Made by a program: the position numbers and the translations under genes. The notes below the pieces were generated by a model. It was given only the letters and a program-made list of their open reading frames with translations, searched no databases and was not told the DNA's origin. Shown piece by piece: positions 24,473-32,840 of a stretch of DNA of 64,000 bases. Position 1 is the first letter of the stretch, and each line of letters opens with the position of its first letter. Source of the stretch: Streptomyces sp. CB02923 (lineage in GTDB: Bacteria; Actinomycetota; Actinomycetes; Streptomycetales; Streptomycetaceae); contig NZ_LWKZ01000023.1 in the NCBI RefSeq assembly GCF_001905005.1, positions 434,001 through 498,000 of the forward strand. The letters run 5' to 3'.

Positions 24473-25684
24473 TCAGACCGTCCCGGAACGGTGCCGGACA
24501 CCGGCGACGCCGTCCGCGAAGGCACCGTCGGCGGTGAAGGCCAGCTCGGCGAAACGCTCGCCGATCCGGCGGTGGGTGGCGGCGTCCGGGTGCAGCCCGT
24601 CGGGCAGGGGCAGCTCGGCGTGGTCCGTCTCGCCGTACAGTTCGCGGCCGTCGAGGTAGTGCAGACGGGGGTCATCGGCCGCCCGCTGCGCCACGATCCG
24701 GGCCAGCTCGTCCCGGATGACGTTCAACGTCAGCTTCCCGGCCGCGCGTTCCGCCGGATCGCCCGTGGCCCGGAACCGCATCTGCCCCGAGCTCACGGCG
24801 GAGAAGTCCGGGGCGGCGGGCCCCGGCGTGTCCTCGTGCATCGGGCACAGGATGGCGGAGACGACCAGCAGCGGCGTGCCGGGGTGGCCTTCGCGGATGG
24901 TGTCGAGGAAACCGTGGACGGCGGGCGTGAAGGCGCGCAGCCGCATCAGGTCGGCGTTGACGATATTGAGGCCGATCTTGACGCTGATCAGGTCGGCGGG
25001 GGTGTCCCGCAGCGTGCGGGCGGTGAAGGGGTCGAGCAGGGCGCTGCCGCCGAACCCCAGGTTGATCAGGTCCACGCCGCCCAGGGAGGCGGCAAGCGCG
25101 GGCCAGGTCGTGGTGGGTCCGGCGGCGTCGGAGCCGTGGCTGACCGAACTGCCGTGGTGCAGCCACACCTTGCGGCCCCGGTCCGGCGCCGGCTCGACGG
25201 GGGCGTCGGTGCGCAGGGCGAGAAGCTCTGTGGTCTCGTTGTGCGGCAGCCAGATCTCCACGTCCTTCACGTCGCCGGACAGGCCGTCGAAGCGCAGGGT
25301 GCCGGCGGGGCCGGACCGCTGTTCGGCGGTCCCGGCGGACATGTCGATGGTCAGGGTGTTGCCGCCCGCCACGCTCGCCCGGCCCGCCGTACGGCCGTCG
25401 ACGACCAGTTCGTACACACCGTCCGGACGGGGCGGGGCGCCCACGTAGACCCGCTTGGTGGGCCGGGTGTCCAGCTCGACGGCGGTGGCCCGGGTGCGGA
25501 AGACCAGCCGGACGCCGGAGGGCTGCGACTCGGCCATGGCCAGTTGCGGGTCGTTGTTCTGGGCGCGGGCCCAGGCGGGCAGCCGGTGCGGCAGCACGCC
25601 GTGCTCGGTGCGCTCCAGTTCCAGGGCACCGCGCAGGAGATCCGCGGTGACGGGGGTGGCGGTCCAGTTGTCGTTGGTGTGCAT
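24473..25684 (-). CDS. SGNH/GDSL hydrolase with N-terminal beta-sandwich (SsfX3-like)
   Basis: Protein of 403 residues. Residues 1-180 form a beta-rich lectin-like domain; residues 185-403 are the SGNH hydrolase. Block I is VWLHHGSSVSHGSD (nucleophile Ser), block II NLGFGGSALLDP (Gly), block III SVKIGLNIVNAD (Asn), and block V LPDGLHPDAATH (Asp and His). This two-domain layout is shared with the SsfX3 group, which includes an acyltransferase of tetracycline SF2575 biosynthesis. It lies 78 bases downstream of a TetR gene on the same strand and converges with the TetX-like gene. Esterase or acyltransferase activity is family-level inference. Confidence 0.83.
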   Translation of the reverse strand: MHTNDNWTATPVTADLLRGALELERTEHGVLPHRLPAWARAQNNDPQLAMAESQPSGVRLVFRTRATAVELDTRPTKRVYVGAPPRPDGVYELVVDGRTAGRASVAGGNTLTIDMSAGTAEQRSGPAGTLRFDGLSGDVKDVEIWLPHNETTELLALRTDAPVEPAPDRGRKVWLHHGSSVSHGSDAAGPTTTWPALAASLGGVDLINLGFGGSALLDPFTARTLRDTPADLISVKIGLNIVNADLMRLRAFTPAVHGFLDTIREGHPGTPLLVVSAILCPMHEDTPGPAAPDFSAVSSGQMRFRATGDPAERAAGKLTLNVIRDELARIVAQRAADDPRLHYLDGRELYGETDHAELPLPDGLHPDAATHRRIGERFAELAFTADGAFADGVAGVRHRSGTV

Positions 25685-25762
25685 GGCCTCAACCTGTTGA
25701 TCGAAGTGCGTCGTGGTCTGAAGAGCGCGGCTACGGCTCCGACGGCCCGAATGCGGATACGG

Positions 25763-26365
25763 CTACGGCTGCTGTTCCGGCTCCGACTCCGGCTGTGGTG
25801 CGGGCCAGTTCCGCAGCAGGGCGTCGAGGGCGTCCAGCACCCGGGACCAGGTTTCGTCCGAGTCGGGCGCGCTGTGGCTGAACCCGCCCCCCGACTCCAG
25901 ACTGACGTAGCCGTGGAAGACGCTGCCCAGCAGCCGGACCGCATGGGTCTGGTCCGGCTCCGTCAGGTCGTAGCCGCGCAGGATCGCCCGGGTCATCTGC
26001 GAGTGCCTGCCGCCGGCGCTGGCTGCGGCCGTCGCCGGGTCGAGCCTCAGCTGTGCCGCGGCGTAACGGCCGGGGTGCTCCCGGGCGTAGTCGCGGTAGA
26101 CGTTCGCCAAGGCGGCCAGGGCGTCCTTGCCCGCCCGCCCGGCCAGTGCGGCGGAGCCCCGGTCGGCGAGTTCCTCCAGGGCGAGCAGGGCGATCCTGGT
26201 TTTGAGGTCCTGCGAGTTCCGCACGTGCGAGTACAGACTCGCGACCTTGACACCGAACCGCCGGGCGAGCGCCGAAACGGTCACCTCTTCGAAGCCGGTC
26301 TCGTCGGCCAGCTCCGCACCCGCCTGGGTCAGCCGATCCGTGGTGAGCCCCACGCGTGGTGCCAT
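25763..26365 (-). CDS. TetR-family regulator with WHG-type C-terminal domain
   Basis: Repressor of 200 residues. The DNA-binding segment is LTQAGAELADETGFEEVTVSALARRFGVKVASLYSHVRN (key turn FGVKVASLY). The ligand domain has LRLDPATAAASAG and RLLGSVFHGYVSLE as in WHG-domain TetRs. The ATG at 26365 has AAGGGA six bases upstream; an ATG two codons earlier would abut that site. It is followed by the SGNH hydrolase. A 19-bp inverted repeat 37 bases ahead of the start (26402) is the likely operator. Confidence 0.86.
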   Translation of the reverse strand: MAPRVGLTTDRLTQAGAELADETGFEEVTVSALARRFGVKVASLYSHVRNSQDLKTRIALLALEELADRGSAALAGRAGKDALAALANVYRDYAREHPGRYAAAQLRLDPATAAASAGGRHSQMTRAILRGYDLTEPDQTHAVRLLGSVFHGYVSLESGGGFSHSAPDSDETWSRVLDALDALLRNWPAPQPESEPEQQP

Positions 26366-26401
26366 GACCATCCCTTCATTCAGCTATAGCGAGTATGCAT
26401 C

Positions 26402-26420
26402 TGCCTAAACCCTTTAGGCA
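26402..26420. promoter_or_regulatory. Inverted-repeat operator upstream of TetR
   Basis: TGCCTAAACCCTTTAGGCA has perfect 8-bp arms around a CCC centre and lies in the A/T-richer promoter stretch of the TetR-SGNH unit. Confidence 0.7.
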
Positions 26421-26442
26421 AGTGGGGGTTATGTATAGGCAC

Positions 26443-26461
26443 GGGCGCCCTCAAGGCGCCC
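26443..26461 (-). terminator. Short GC hairpin after the amidase gene
   Basis: GGGCGCC and GGCGCCC arms of 7 bp enclose a 5-base CTCAA loop, 35 bases beyond the amidase stop. No T-run follows, as is usual in high-GC actinomycetes. Confidence 0.5.
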
Positions 26462-26495
26462 TGCTGCTCACAGCACTTCGTCCTCGATGCCGGGA

Positions 26496-28055
26496 TCACG
26501 CCGTGAAAGCGGGCGGCCGGACGGGGTCGGGCAGGTGCTCCGCGAGCTGTTCGGCCATGGCTACGAGGGTCCGGTCCGCCAGGTAGGGGCCGATGATCTG
26601 GATGGCCAGCGGCAGCCCGTCGGCGGTCCGGCCGGCCGGGACGACCACGGACGGCAGGCCCACCGGACTCGCCAGATTGATCCAGCTCGTCTGGTCGAAG
26701 AACGGGCGCTGCTCGCCGTCGACCGTGATGTACCGCTGCGGCGGCGGGGTGGCGGTCTGGTCGGGGACGGCGGCCGTGGGTGCGGCGGGGGTGATCAGGA
26801 CGTCGTGCTCCGCGAAGTAGCCCGCCCACTGCTCCCGGAGCCTCTGCCGTGCCTCGTCGGCGACGCACCAGTCCCGGTGCCGCATCGTCCGCGAGTGCAG
26901 GAACAGACCGGCGGGGTCGTCGGCGGGGACCTTCGCCGCCGCTTCGACGTCGGCGGCGAACGCGCTGTCCGTGGCGGTGGCGGAACCCGTGGCGTACAGG
27001 AGGCGCTGGAACAGCGTGTTGCTCTCGGCGAAGTCGACGGGCCGGGTGCGGTCGTCGACGCCCGCGCCGGCGGTGCGCAGGAGCGCGGTGACCTGTTCGA
27101 GGAGCGCGCGGGTGCCGGCGTCGACACGGCAGTAGGCGTCGTCGGCCCAGACGCCGACGCGGTATCGGGCGAGGCAGCTCCTGGCGGGGGCCGGGAGGTC
27201 GATCCGCCATCCGGCCCGGTCGGCGGGGGCGGGCGCGACGAGCACGTCCAGGAGGAGGCCGAGATCGCCGGCCGTACGGGCGATCGGGCCGAGGGCGACC
27301 ATGTCGCTGCTGGTGGCCCAGCCGGGCAGGCGGGGGATGTGGCCGCGGGTGGGCACGATCGGTGCGGCGCCGCGGGAGGTCCGCAGGGCGAGCACACCGC
27401 AGTAGGCGGCCGGCAGGCGCAGCGAACCGGCGAGGTCGGAGCCGACTTCGAGGCTGGAGAGGCCCGCGGTGACGGCGGCGGCCGAACCGCCGGAGGAGCC
27501 GCCCGCGGTCCTGGTCCGGTCGTAGGGATTGGCCGTCGTCCCGAAGAGGGGGTTCGACGTCTGGATGTCCTGGCACATGACCGGCACGTTCGTCTTGCCC
27601 ATGATGACGGCACCGGCGGCGCGCAGGAGGGCGACGGCGTCGGCGTCCCGGCCGGGGACGTGGCCGGAGAGCCCGGGGGAGCCGCTGGTGGTGCGTATCC
27701 CCTTGGTTTCCAGCGCGTCCTTGACCGTCATCGGGAGACCGTGCAGGGGGCCGAGGGGCTCGCCGGTCTCGGCGAGGTGCCGGTCGGCCGCGTCGGCGGC
27801 GGCGCGCGCGGCGTCGGCGTCGAGGGTCACGACGGCGTTGATGTCCGGGTTGGCCTTCGCGATGTGCCGGAGGTACTGCTCCAGGAGGTCGCGGCTGCTG
27901 ATGTCGCGCCGGCGGAGTGCGGCGACCTGCTCGCGGGCGGACGCCAGGTGGAGGGCCGCGGTGCCGGGCCGGGGCCGGGCGGAGGACGGAGCGGTCGCGG
28001 TGGCCGCCGTGGCGATGCCGGTGGAGGCGATGAGCAGGGTGCGGCGGGGGATCAC
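26496..28055 (-). CDS. Amidase-signature enzyme with twin-arginine-type signal
   Basis: Amidase of 519 residues. It begins MIPRRTLLIASTGIATAATA, an RR-containing export signal with a likely cleavage near residue 27. The amidase-signature triad is visible: Lys in HGLPMTVKDALETKG, cis-Ser and the nucleophile Ser in RTAGGSSGGSAAAV and VGSDLAGSLRLPA. The last reads LAGS where LGGS is usual. It probably hydrolyses amides outside the cytoplasm. The GTG at 28055 has AGGAG eight bases upstream. It follows the GNAT gene with a 66-base gap. Confidence 0.87.
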   Translation of the reverse strand: MIPRRTLLIASTGIATAATATAPSSARPRPGTAALHLASAREQVAALRRRDISSRDLLEQYLRHIAKANPDINAVVTLDADAARAAADAADRHLAETGEPLGPLHGLPMTVKDALETKGIRTTSGSPGLSGHVPGRDADAVALLRAAGAVIMGKTNVPVMCQDIQTSNPLFGTTANPYDRTRTAGGSSGGSAAAVTAGLSSLEVGSDLAGSLRLPAAYCGVLALRTSRGAAPIVPTRGHIPRLPGWATSSDMVALGPIARTAGDLGLLLDVLVAPAPADRAGWRIDLPAPARSCLARYRVGVWADDAYCRVDAGTRALLEQVTALLRTAGAGVDDRTRPVDFAESNTLFQRLLYATGSATATDSAFAADVEAAAKVPADDPAGLFLHSRTMRHRDWCVADEARQRLREQWAGYFAEHDVLITPAAPTAAVPDQTATPPPQRYITVDGEQRPFFDQTSWINLASPVGLPSVVVPAGRTADGLPLAIQIIGPYLADRTLVAMAEQLAEHLPDPVRPPAFTA

Positions 28056-28121
28056 GTACGGACTCCTGGTGCGGTGCTGGGGGAATCGGAGGTGCGGGAG
28101 GGGTGGGAGGGGCGGCCTGGA

Positions 28122-28517
28122 CTACAGGCGGATCAGGCCCGCCGCCGTCGGCTCGAAGCCGCAGGCGTCGAAGTAGAACGGCCGCAGGTGCTCGTCGAAG
28201 TCGACGTGCAGCCATTCGCACTCCGCGGCGCGCGCTCCTCGCGTCGCGGCGTCGATCAACGCGGCGCCGACGCCCTGGGACCGGAGGCGCCGGGTCACCA
28301 GGGTGTCCAGAACGAAGGCGTGCACTCCGCCGTCCCAGGCGACGTTGACGAACCCGACGAGGGAGCCGTCCTCCCGGGCGCAGACCCAGCCGAGGCTGTG
28401 CCCTCGCACCTGCGCCCGCCAGTCGATGTCGAGGACCGGGTGCTCGAAACCTTCGGCGTGCAAGGCGTTGAGGGTCTTGTTGTCGAAGTCGCCGCGCCAC
28501 TCATACCTGATCGTCAC
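28122..28517 (-). CDS. GNAT-family N-acetyltransferase
   Basis: Acetyltransferase of 131 residues. The acetyl-CoA loop is TRRLRSQGVGAALID (R-x-x-G-x-G/A), with a beta-bulge strand VHAFVLDTLVT before it and FYFDACGFEPT after it, as in many small GNATs. The start is a GTG at 28517 without an obvious ribosome site. Acceptor is unknown. It shares a strand with the downstream amidase. Confidence 0.84.
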   Translation of the reverse strand: MTIRYEWRGDFDNKTLNALHAEGFEHPVLDIDWRAQVRGHSLGWVCAREDGSLVGFVNVAWDGGVHAFVLDTLVTRRLRSQGVGAALIDAATRGARAAECEWLHVDFDEHLRPFYFDACGFEPTAAGLIRL

Positions 28518-28743
28518 GCTCAGATCGTAGGGGCCGTGACGTACCGATGGCGATCGGGTGAGGAGCGGTCATGCGGCAGGCTGCCTCGACCTGTCACGGG
28601 GCCCGTGGCCCCGGGCCCCGGAAGCCGGACCGGGCGCCGTGGCCCGGCACCCGAATGGCCCGGTGGGCGAGCCCGTACCGGTCCGGCGGAGGGAAGATGG
28701 GTACGCGGGAGGGGACCCTGTCCAGCTGCTCCGGGAGCCCATC

Positions 28744-29274
28744 GTGACCTGTTTCGACCGACGTGACCTGGGCCTGCTGCTTCTGCGGCTGGGGACCGGC
28801 GGAGTGCTGGCCGCGCACGGCGCGCAGAAGCTCTTCGGCTGGTTCGGCGGGGGCGGAATCGAGGGGACCGGCCAGTTCATGGAGTCCGTCGGCTTCGCGC
28901 CGGGCAAGGCCAGCGCCACGGCCGCGGGGGTCACGGAGGTCGGCAGCGGTGTGCTGCTGGCGCTGGGTCTGGCCACCCCCGCAGCTGGCGCTGCCGCCGC
29001 GGGCGCGATGGCGGGGGCCGCCGCCGTCCACACCCCGAACGGGTTCTTCGCGCAGAGCGGCGGCTACGAGTACCCGGTCTTCCTCGGCCTGACGACGACC
29101 GGACTCGGCGTCATGGGACCCGGCAGGCTCTCCCTCGACCACGCGCTCGGCCATGCCGTCAACCGCGGCTGGATGGTCCCCGTGGCGCTCGCCGCCACGG
29201 GAGCGGCCACGGCCGTGGTCGTGGGCGCGCGCAACAAGCGGGCACGGCAGGCGGCGGAGGACGGGCAGGGGTGA
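28744..29274 (+). CDS. DoxX-family membrane protein
   Basis: Protein of 176 residues with about four transmembrane segments. The DoxX pattern is present: LLLRLGTGGVLAAHGAQKLFGWFGG, then GGIEGTGQFMESVGF and a C-terminal basic tail. The GTG at 28744 follows CCGGGAG at good spacing. DoxX-like proteins have been linked to redox and sulfur stress handling; no specific role is visible here. Confidence 0.84.
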   Translation: MTCFDRRDLGLLLLRLGTGGVLAAHGAQKLFGWFGGGGIEGTGQFMESVGFAPGKASATAAGVTEVGSGVLLALGLATPAAGAAAAGAMAGAAAVHTPNGFFAQSGGYEYPVFLGLTTTGLGVMGPGRLSLDHALGHAVNRGWMVPVALAATGAATAVVVGARNKRARQAAEDGQG

Positions 29275-29348
29275 GAGTCCTGCATCCGTCCGAGAACCTA
29301 AGGTCCTTCGCAGCTCCGTAACGTGCCAAGGGTGTCCGCAGGCGCCGG

Positions 29349-29705
29349 TCAGCTCCCGTACTGCGTCGTGTCGGGGTGCTCGACGAGCAGGACGTGCGCG
29401 GCCTCCTCGGCAACGGGGCGGTGCCGCAACCCGGCGGGTACGACGAACAGTTCGCCCGCCTTCAGCACCACCGGATCGCGGCCCTCCAACTGGACCTGGA
29501 AGGTGCCGTCCCAGCACAGGAACAGCTCGTCCCCGTCGTGGTGGTGCCAGGGAAAGGCATCGCCTTCCAGCCGTGCGAGGCGAACGGCGGTGGTGTCGTT
29601 CACCTTTGCCAGGCTGACCTGGTGGAAGGGGCCCGGAAGTCCGGCGATGGCGTCGGGTATCGATACGGCGGCGAGGTGGCGTACGTCTTCGTGGTGTGTG
29701 GTCAT
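29349..29705 (-). CDS. Cupin-domain protein
   Basis: Single-domain cupin of 118 residues. Motif 1 is FPWHHHDGDELFLCWDG (His-x-His and Glu metal ligands), motif 2 is LKAGELFVVPAGLRHRPV with the distal His. It is divergent from the MocR regulator across a 107-base gap that contains an inverted repeat, so it is the probable target of that regulator. Substrate is unknown; a metal-dependent isomerase or oxygenase or a sugar/small-molecule binder are options. Confidence 0.84.
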   Translation of the reverse strand: MTTHHEDVRHLAAVSIPDAIAGLPGPFHQVSLAKVNDTTAVRLARLEGDAFPWHHHDGDELFLCWDGTFQVQLEGRDPVVLKAGELFVVPAGLRHRPVAEEAAHVLLVEHPDTTQYGS

Positions 29706-29755
29706 GTCCCGATCCTTGTCGCAGACATGGCCGGTTCACAGAGCCAATGACCCAT

Positions 29756-29780
29756 AATTGGTTCGTCTGACAACCCAATT
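29756..29780. promoter_or_regulatory. Inverted repeat between cupin and mocR genes
   Basis: AATTGGTT and AACCCAATT flank an 8-base spacer. A further CCAAT/ATTGG pair overlaps at 29744-29761. MocR proteins bind paired AT-containing repeats in such divergent promoters. Confidence 0.5.
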
Positions 29781-29812
29781 CCCCCGCCTCCTGACACGGG
29801 AAGATCCGGACC

Positions 29813-31255
29813 ATGGCCACGGACCCAGCCGCACTGGCCGACCGCCTGGGCCGGTGGTCGGCCGGCCGCGGCCCGCTGTACCTCCTGCTCGCCGCGCGTC
29901 TGCGACGCCTCGTGGACGAGGGGGAACTGCTGCCCGGTACGGCGCTGCCGCCCGACCGGGTCCTGGCGGCCACGCTCGCCGTAGGACGCGGAACGGTCGT
30001 GGCCGCATACGATCAACTGCGCCAGGAAGGCCGCATCACCCGGCGGCAGGGAAGCGGCACCCGCGTCGCGGGGCCACCACGGACAGCACCTCAGGAGAGC
30101 ACCGCGGCACCGGTCTTCCTCCACCTGCTGGAACCCCGCGACGACGACGTGATCCTCCTGGCGTGCGCCGCGCCCACCGCCCCGCCGCCGGTCCTGCTGA
30201 CGGCGTACGAGCGGGCTCTGGCCCGGCTGGCCGCGGTCGAGGACGACATCGGCTACCACCCGACGGGCCATCCGCGGCTGCGCCGTGCGGTCGCCCGCCA
30301 CTACGCGCGGCGCGGCGTACCGACCGACCCCGGGCACGTCCTGATCACCAACGGCGGCCAGCAGGCCCTCTCCCTGCTCGCCCGCGCGTTCGCCCAGCCC
30401 GGCGGCACGGTGCTCGTCGAGGCGCCCACCTACCCCGGTGCGCTGGAGGCGTTCCGCGAGCAGGCCGTGCACCTGCGGGCGCTTCCCGTGGGCCTGGACG
30501 GCTTCGAAGCGGCGGTCCGTTCCTCGCCGCGCCGCCCGGACCTCGCCTATCTCGTGTCCACCCACCACAACCCGACCGGAGCGGTACTGTCGCCCCTCGC
30601 GCGCCGACGGCTGGCAGCGGCGGCCGCCGATGCGGACGTACCGCTCGTCGACGACGAAGTCCTGTCCGCTCTGGCCTTCCCCGGGCATCAAACGCCCCCG
30701 CCGCTCGCCGCGTTCGGCGGCACGGTCATCTCCGTGGGCTCGCTCAGCAAGAGTGTCTGGGGCGGACTGCGCATCGGCTGGATCCGGGCGGCCCGGCCGG
30801 TCATCGACCGCCTCGCCCGGCTGCGCGCGGTGCACGACCTCGGCGGAAACGTCCCTGCCCAACTGGCCGCCGCCGAACTGCTGCCGCACCTGGAAGCCCA
30901 CGTCCAGGCCATGTCGGCCGGCCGCCGGGCCCGCCACGACCACCTGCGGGCCCAGCTCGCCCGACAGCTGCCGGAGTGGCAGGCCCCGCCCGTCCCCGGC
31001 GGCCACACCGTGTGGGTGCGGCTGCCGCACGGCGACGGGGACTCCTTCGCCCAGTCGGCCCTCAGGCACGGCGTCGTCGTACTGCCCGGCAGGGGACTGG
31101 ACGCCTCGGGAGGCAGCAAGGAGTACCTCCGCCTCCACTTCCTCGCCGCGCCCGGCACCCTGACGGAGGCGGTGCGCCGCCTGGCGTCCGCCTGGCACGA
31201 GCACCGCGGCGGCCGCGGGCCGGGCACCCCGGCTCCCCGGTCACTGGCGGTGTGA
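29813..31255 (+). CDS. MocR/PdxR-family regulator (GntR winged helix fused to aminotransferase fold)
   Basis: Protein of 480 residues. Residues 1-80 are a GntR-type DNA-binding domain (LAARLRRLVDEGELLPGTAL, VGRGTVVAAYDQLRQEGRI). The rest is a fold-type I aminotransferase domain with TNGGQQALSLLARAF, STHHNPTGAVLSP and the PLP lysine in SVGSLSKSVWGGLRIGW. Such regulators sense PLP or an amino acid through the aminotransferase domain. The ATG at 29813 follows GGGAAGATCC. The divergent cupin gene is the natural target. Confidence 0.9.
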   Translation: MATDPAALADRLGRWSAGRGPLYLLLAARLRRLVDEGELLPGTALPPDRVLAATLAVGRGTVVAAYDQLRQEGRITRRQGSGTRVAGPPRTAPQESTAAPVFLHLLEPRDDDVILLACAAPTAPPPVLLTAYERALARLAAVEDDIGYHPTGHPRLRRAVARHYARRGVPTDPGHVLITNGGQQALSLLARAFAQPGGTVLVEAPTYPGALEAFREQAVHLRALPVGLDGFEAAVRSSPRRPDLAYLVSTHHNPTGAVLSPLARRRLAAAAADADVPLVDDEVLSALAFPGHQTPPPLAAFGGTVISVGSLSKSVWGGLRIGWIRAARPVIDRLARLRAVHDLGGNVPAQLAAAELLPHLEAHVQAMSAGRRARHDHLRAQLARQLPEWQAPPVPGGHTVWVRLPHGDGDSFAQSALRHGVVVLPGRGLDASGGSKEYLRLHFLAAPGTLTEAVRRLASAWHEHRGGRGPGTPAPRSLAV

Positions 31256-31257
31256 CG

Positions 31258-32691
31258 TCAGGCCCGTACCCCGGCATCGGGTACGCGGGTGAGGTGGAAG
31301 TAGAAGTCCTCCGGATCGCCCTTCTTGTCCATCACGCACAGCAGGACGTCATCGGTGAGCCGCCGGAAGTGGTCGATGACGGGCAGCTGGTCGTAGACCA
31401 TCGCCGTGGACTGCTTGCCGCGGTGGACGACCTCACGCAGCGACGCGAGACCCATCTCCGTGTACGAGTGGACCGTCCCGTCCTCGGCGCGGCACAGCAG
31501 CGGCTCCACGTGATCGGCGTCGGTGAACCGTTTGCCGTACCACCGCATCTTCGCCAGCAGTGCGGCGTTCTCGCTGGAGTCCTCGAACCCGCCGCCGCGC
31601 CAGGTGCCGATCAGGAGCGCGGTGTCGACCGGTTCCAGCCGGTCGAAGAGTTCCGCCAGTTTCGTGGTGTCGTACTGCCCTCCGGATGCGATGGCGTCCA
31701 GGACTTCCTGTTCGGTGCCCATGGGCGGGGTCTCCCTCGGCTGGGGGACGGACGGGGTGCGCGCGGTGCCGCCCGGCAGGTGGGCGGTGGCCGCCCCGCC
31801 GGGCCGTACGGGGTCGAAGCGGTGGTACATCCGCGCATGCCAGAGCACCACCCGCTCCAGTGCCACCGCGGAACCGTACCCGGCCGCGGTGAGCGGAGCC
31901 AGGGCCAGCCGGCAGGCGCCGAGCGCCGCGTCGGCCCGCTCGTACACCTCCTGCCCGGTCAGGCCGACGCCGAGTACGTCGGGCTTGCCCTCGCGCTGCT
32001 CCCGGCGGTGGCCGCGGAGGTCGTTGAGCAGCCGGATCGCGACCGCGGCCTGCCGCAGCGCACCGCGCAGCGCGGGCAGGCGCCGGGGCAGGCCCGGCTC
32101 GTCCAGGAGCGCCCACAGGGCGGTGACCTGCTGTTCGACGCCGATGCTCCAGGCGCCGTGCCGCAGGTAGTCGGTCAGCCGGGGTGCCCCTCCACCGGTG
32201 GCCTGCGTCCGGGTGGCCTCGTGTTCGCGCCGCATCCCGGTCAGGGTCCGGTGCATGCTTTCCCGCCAGACGGCGACGAGTTCGGGCCGGCCGTACCGGT
32301 GGAGATCCCCGGTGATCTCCACCAGTGCGCGCGCCACGGGATCGTCGCTGCCGGCGTCGTGCCCGTCGAGGATCCGGTGCCAGTCCCGTACGCGGGCCAG
32401 GGGCCAGTCCGGGCCCGCGGAGCCGGGCGCACCCGGTGCGTCCAGGACGTTGTCGATCGCCATCAGCCAGACCGTGAGCCGGGACATCCGAAGGCAGGTG
32501 CCGGGCGGCAGCCACGGGGTGAAGAACGCCGTCTGGAGGCACATGAGGGGCACGAGCGCGGGGTCCACGGGCAGTCCGAGTCTTTTGAGCCAGTTTTCCA
32601 GCCGCGGCATGTTCTGCAACGCGGCGGAGCATGTGTCCGCTATGGAGACGATCTCCCGGGGAGGGTGGCCGACGGGTCGCGAGGTGTCCAC
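31258..32691 (-). CDS. Class I terpene-synthase-like protein fused to a GXWXG/DUF4334 domain
   Basis: Protein of 477 residues with two parts. Residues 1-300 are all-helical and carry class I terpene-synthase metal motifs: an aspartate-containing LTVWLMAIDNVLDAPG near residue 80 and AIRLLNDLRGHRREQREGK near 218, which fits NDxx(S/G)xxxE. Residues 324-477 match GXWXG/DUF4334 proteins (LLIGTWRGGGFE, KMRWYGKRFTDADHVEPLLC, DDVLLCVMDKKGDPEDFYFHL). The frame runs through a Pro/Gly-rich linker without a stop. An internal ATG at 31722 with GAGGGAGA upstream could also make the second domain alone. It is divergent from a class II cyclase gene, so it probably ionises the cyclised diphosphate. Confidence 0.72.
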   Translation of the reverse strand: MDTSRPVGHPPREIVSIADTCSAALQNMPRLENWLKRLGLPVDPALVPLMCLQTAFFTPWLPPGTCLRMSRLTVWLMAIDNVLDAPGAPGSAGPDWPLARVRDWHRILDGHDAGSDDPVARALVEITGDLHRYGRPELVAVWRESMHRTLTGMRREHEATRTQATGGGAPRLTDYLRHGAWSIGVEQQVTALWALLDEPGLPRRLPALRGALRQAAVAIRLLNDLRGHRREQREGKPDVLGVGLTGQEVYERADAALGACRLALAPLTAAGYGSAVALERVVLWHARMYHRFDPVRPGGAATAHLPGGTARTPSVPQPRETPPMGTEQEVLDAIASGGQYDTTKLAELFDRLEPVDTALLIGTWRGGGFEDSSENAALLAKMRWYGKRFTDADHVEPLLCRAEDGTVHSYTEMGLASLREVVHRGKQSTAMVYDQLPVIDHFRRLTDDVLLCVMDKKGDPEDFYFHLTRVPDAGVRA

Positions 32692-32754
32692 GCCGTCAGG
32701 CTACGCCGCGCGTGGCCGCCCCCGGCCGCCGGGCAATACGGGGGCTCCTCCACG

Positions 32755-32784
32755 ACGTTGAGACCTTGGACGTTGAGACCTTGA
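32755..32784. repeat. 15-bp direct repeat in the terpene-island promoter
   Basis: ACGTTGAGACCTTGG and ACGTTGAGACCTTGA lie head to tail, 57 bases ahead of the class II cyclase start and 64 ahead of the divergent terpene synthase. It could be an activator site for both directions. Confidence 0.45.
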
Positions 32785-32840
32785 CGGGACGCCCGCAGGA
32801 AGCGCACGCGGCACCAGCAGAGAACGAGGCCAGATTCCAG

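Noticed and set aside
31258..32691. Reading the terpene synthase and DUF4334 parts as two separate genes
   Set aside because: The frame is continuous with no stop between the parts, so a fusion is the default; an internal start is noted as a finding.
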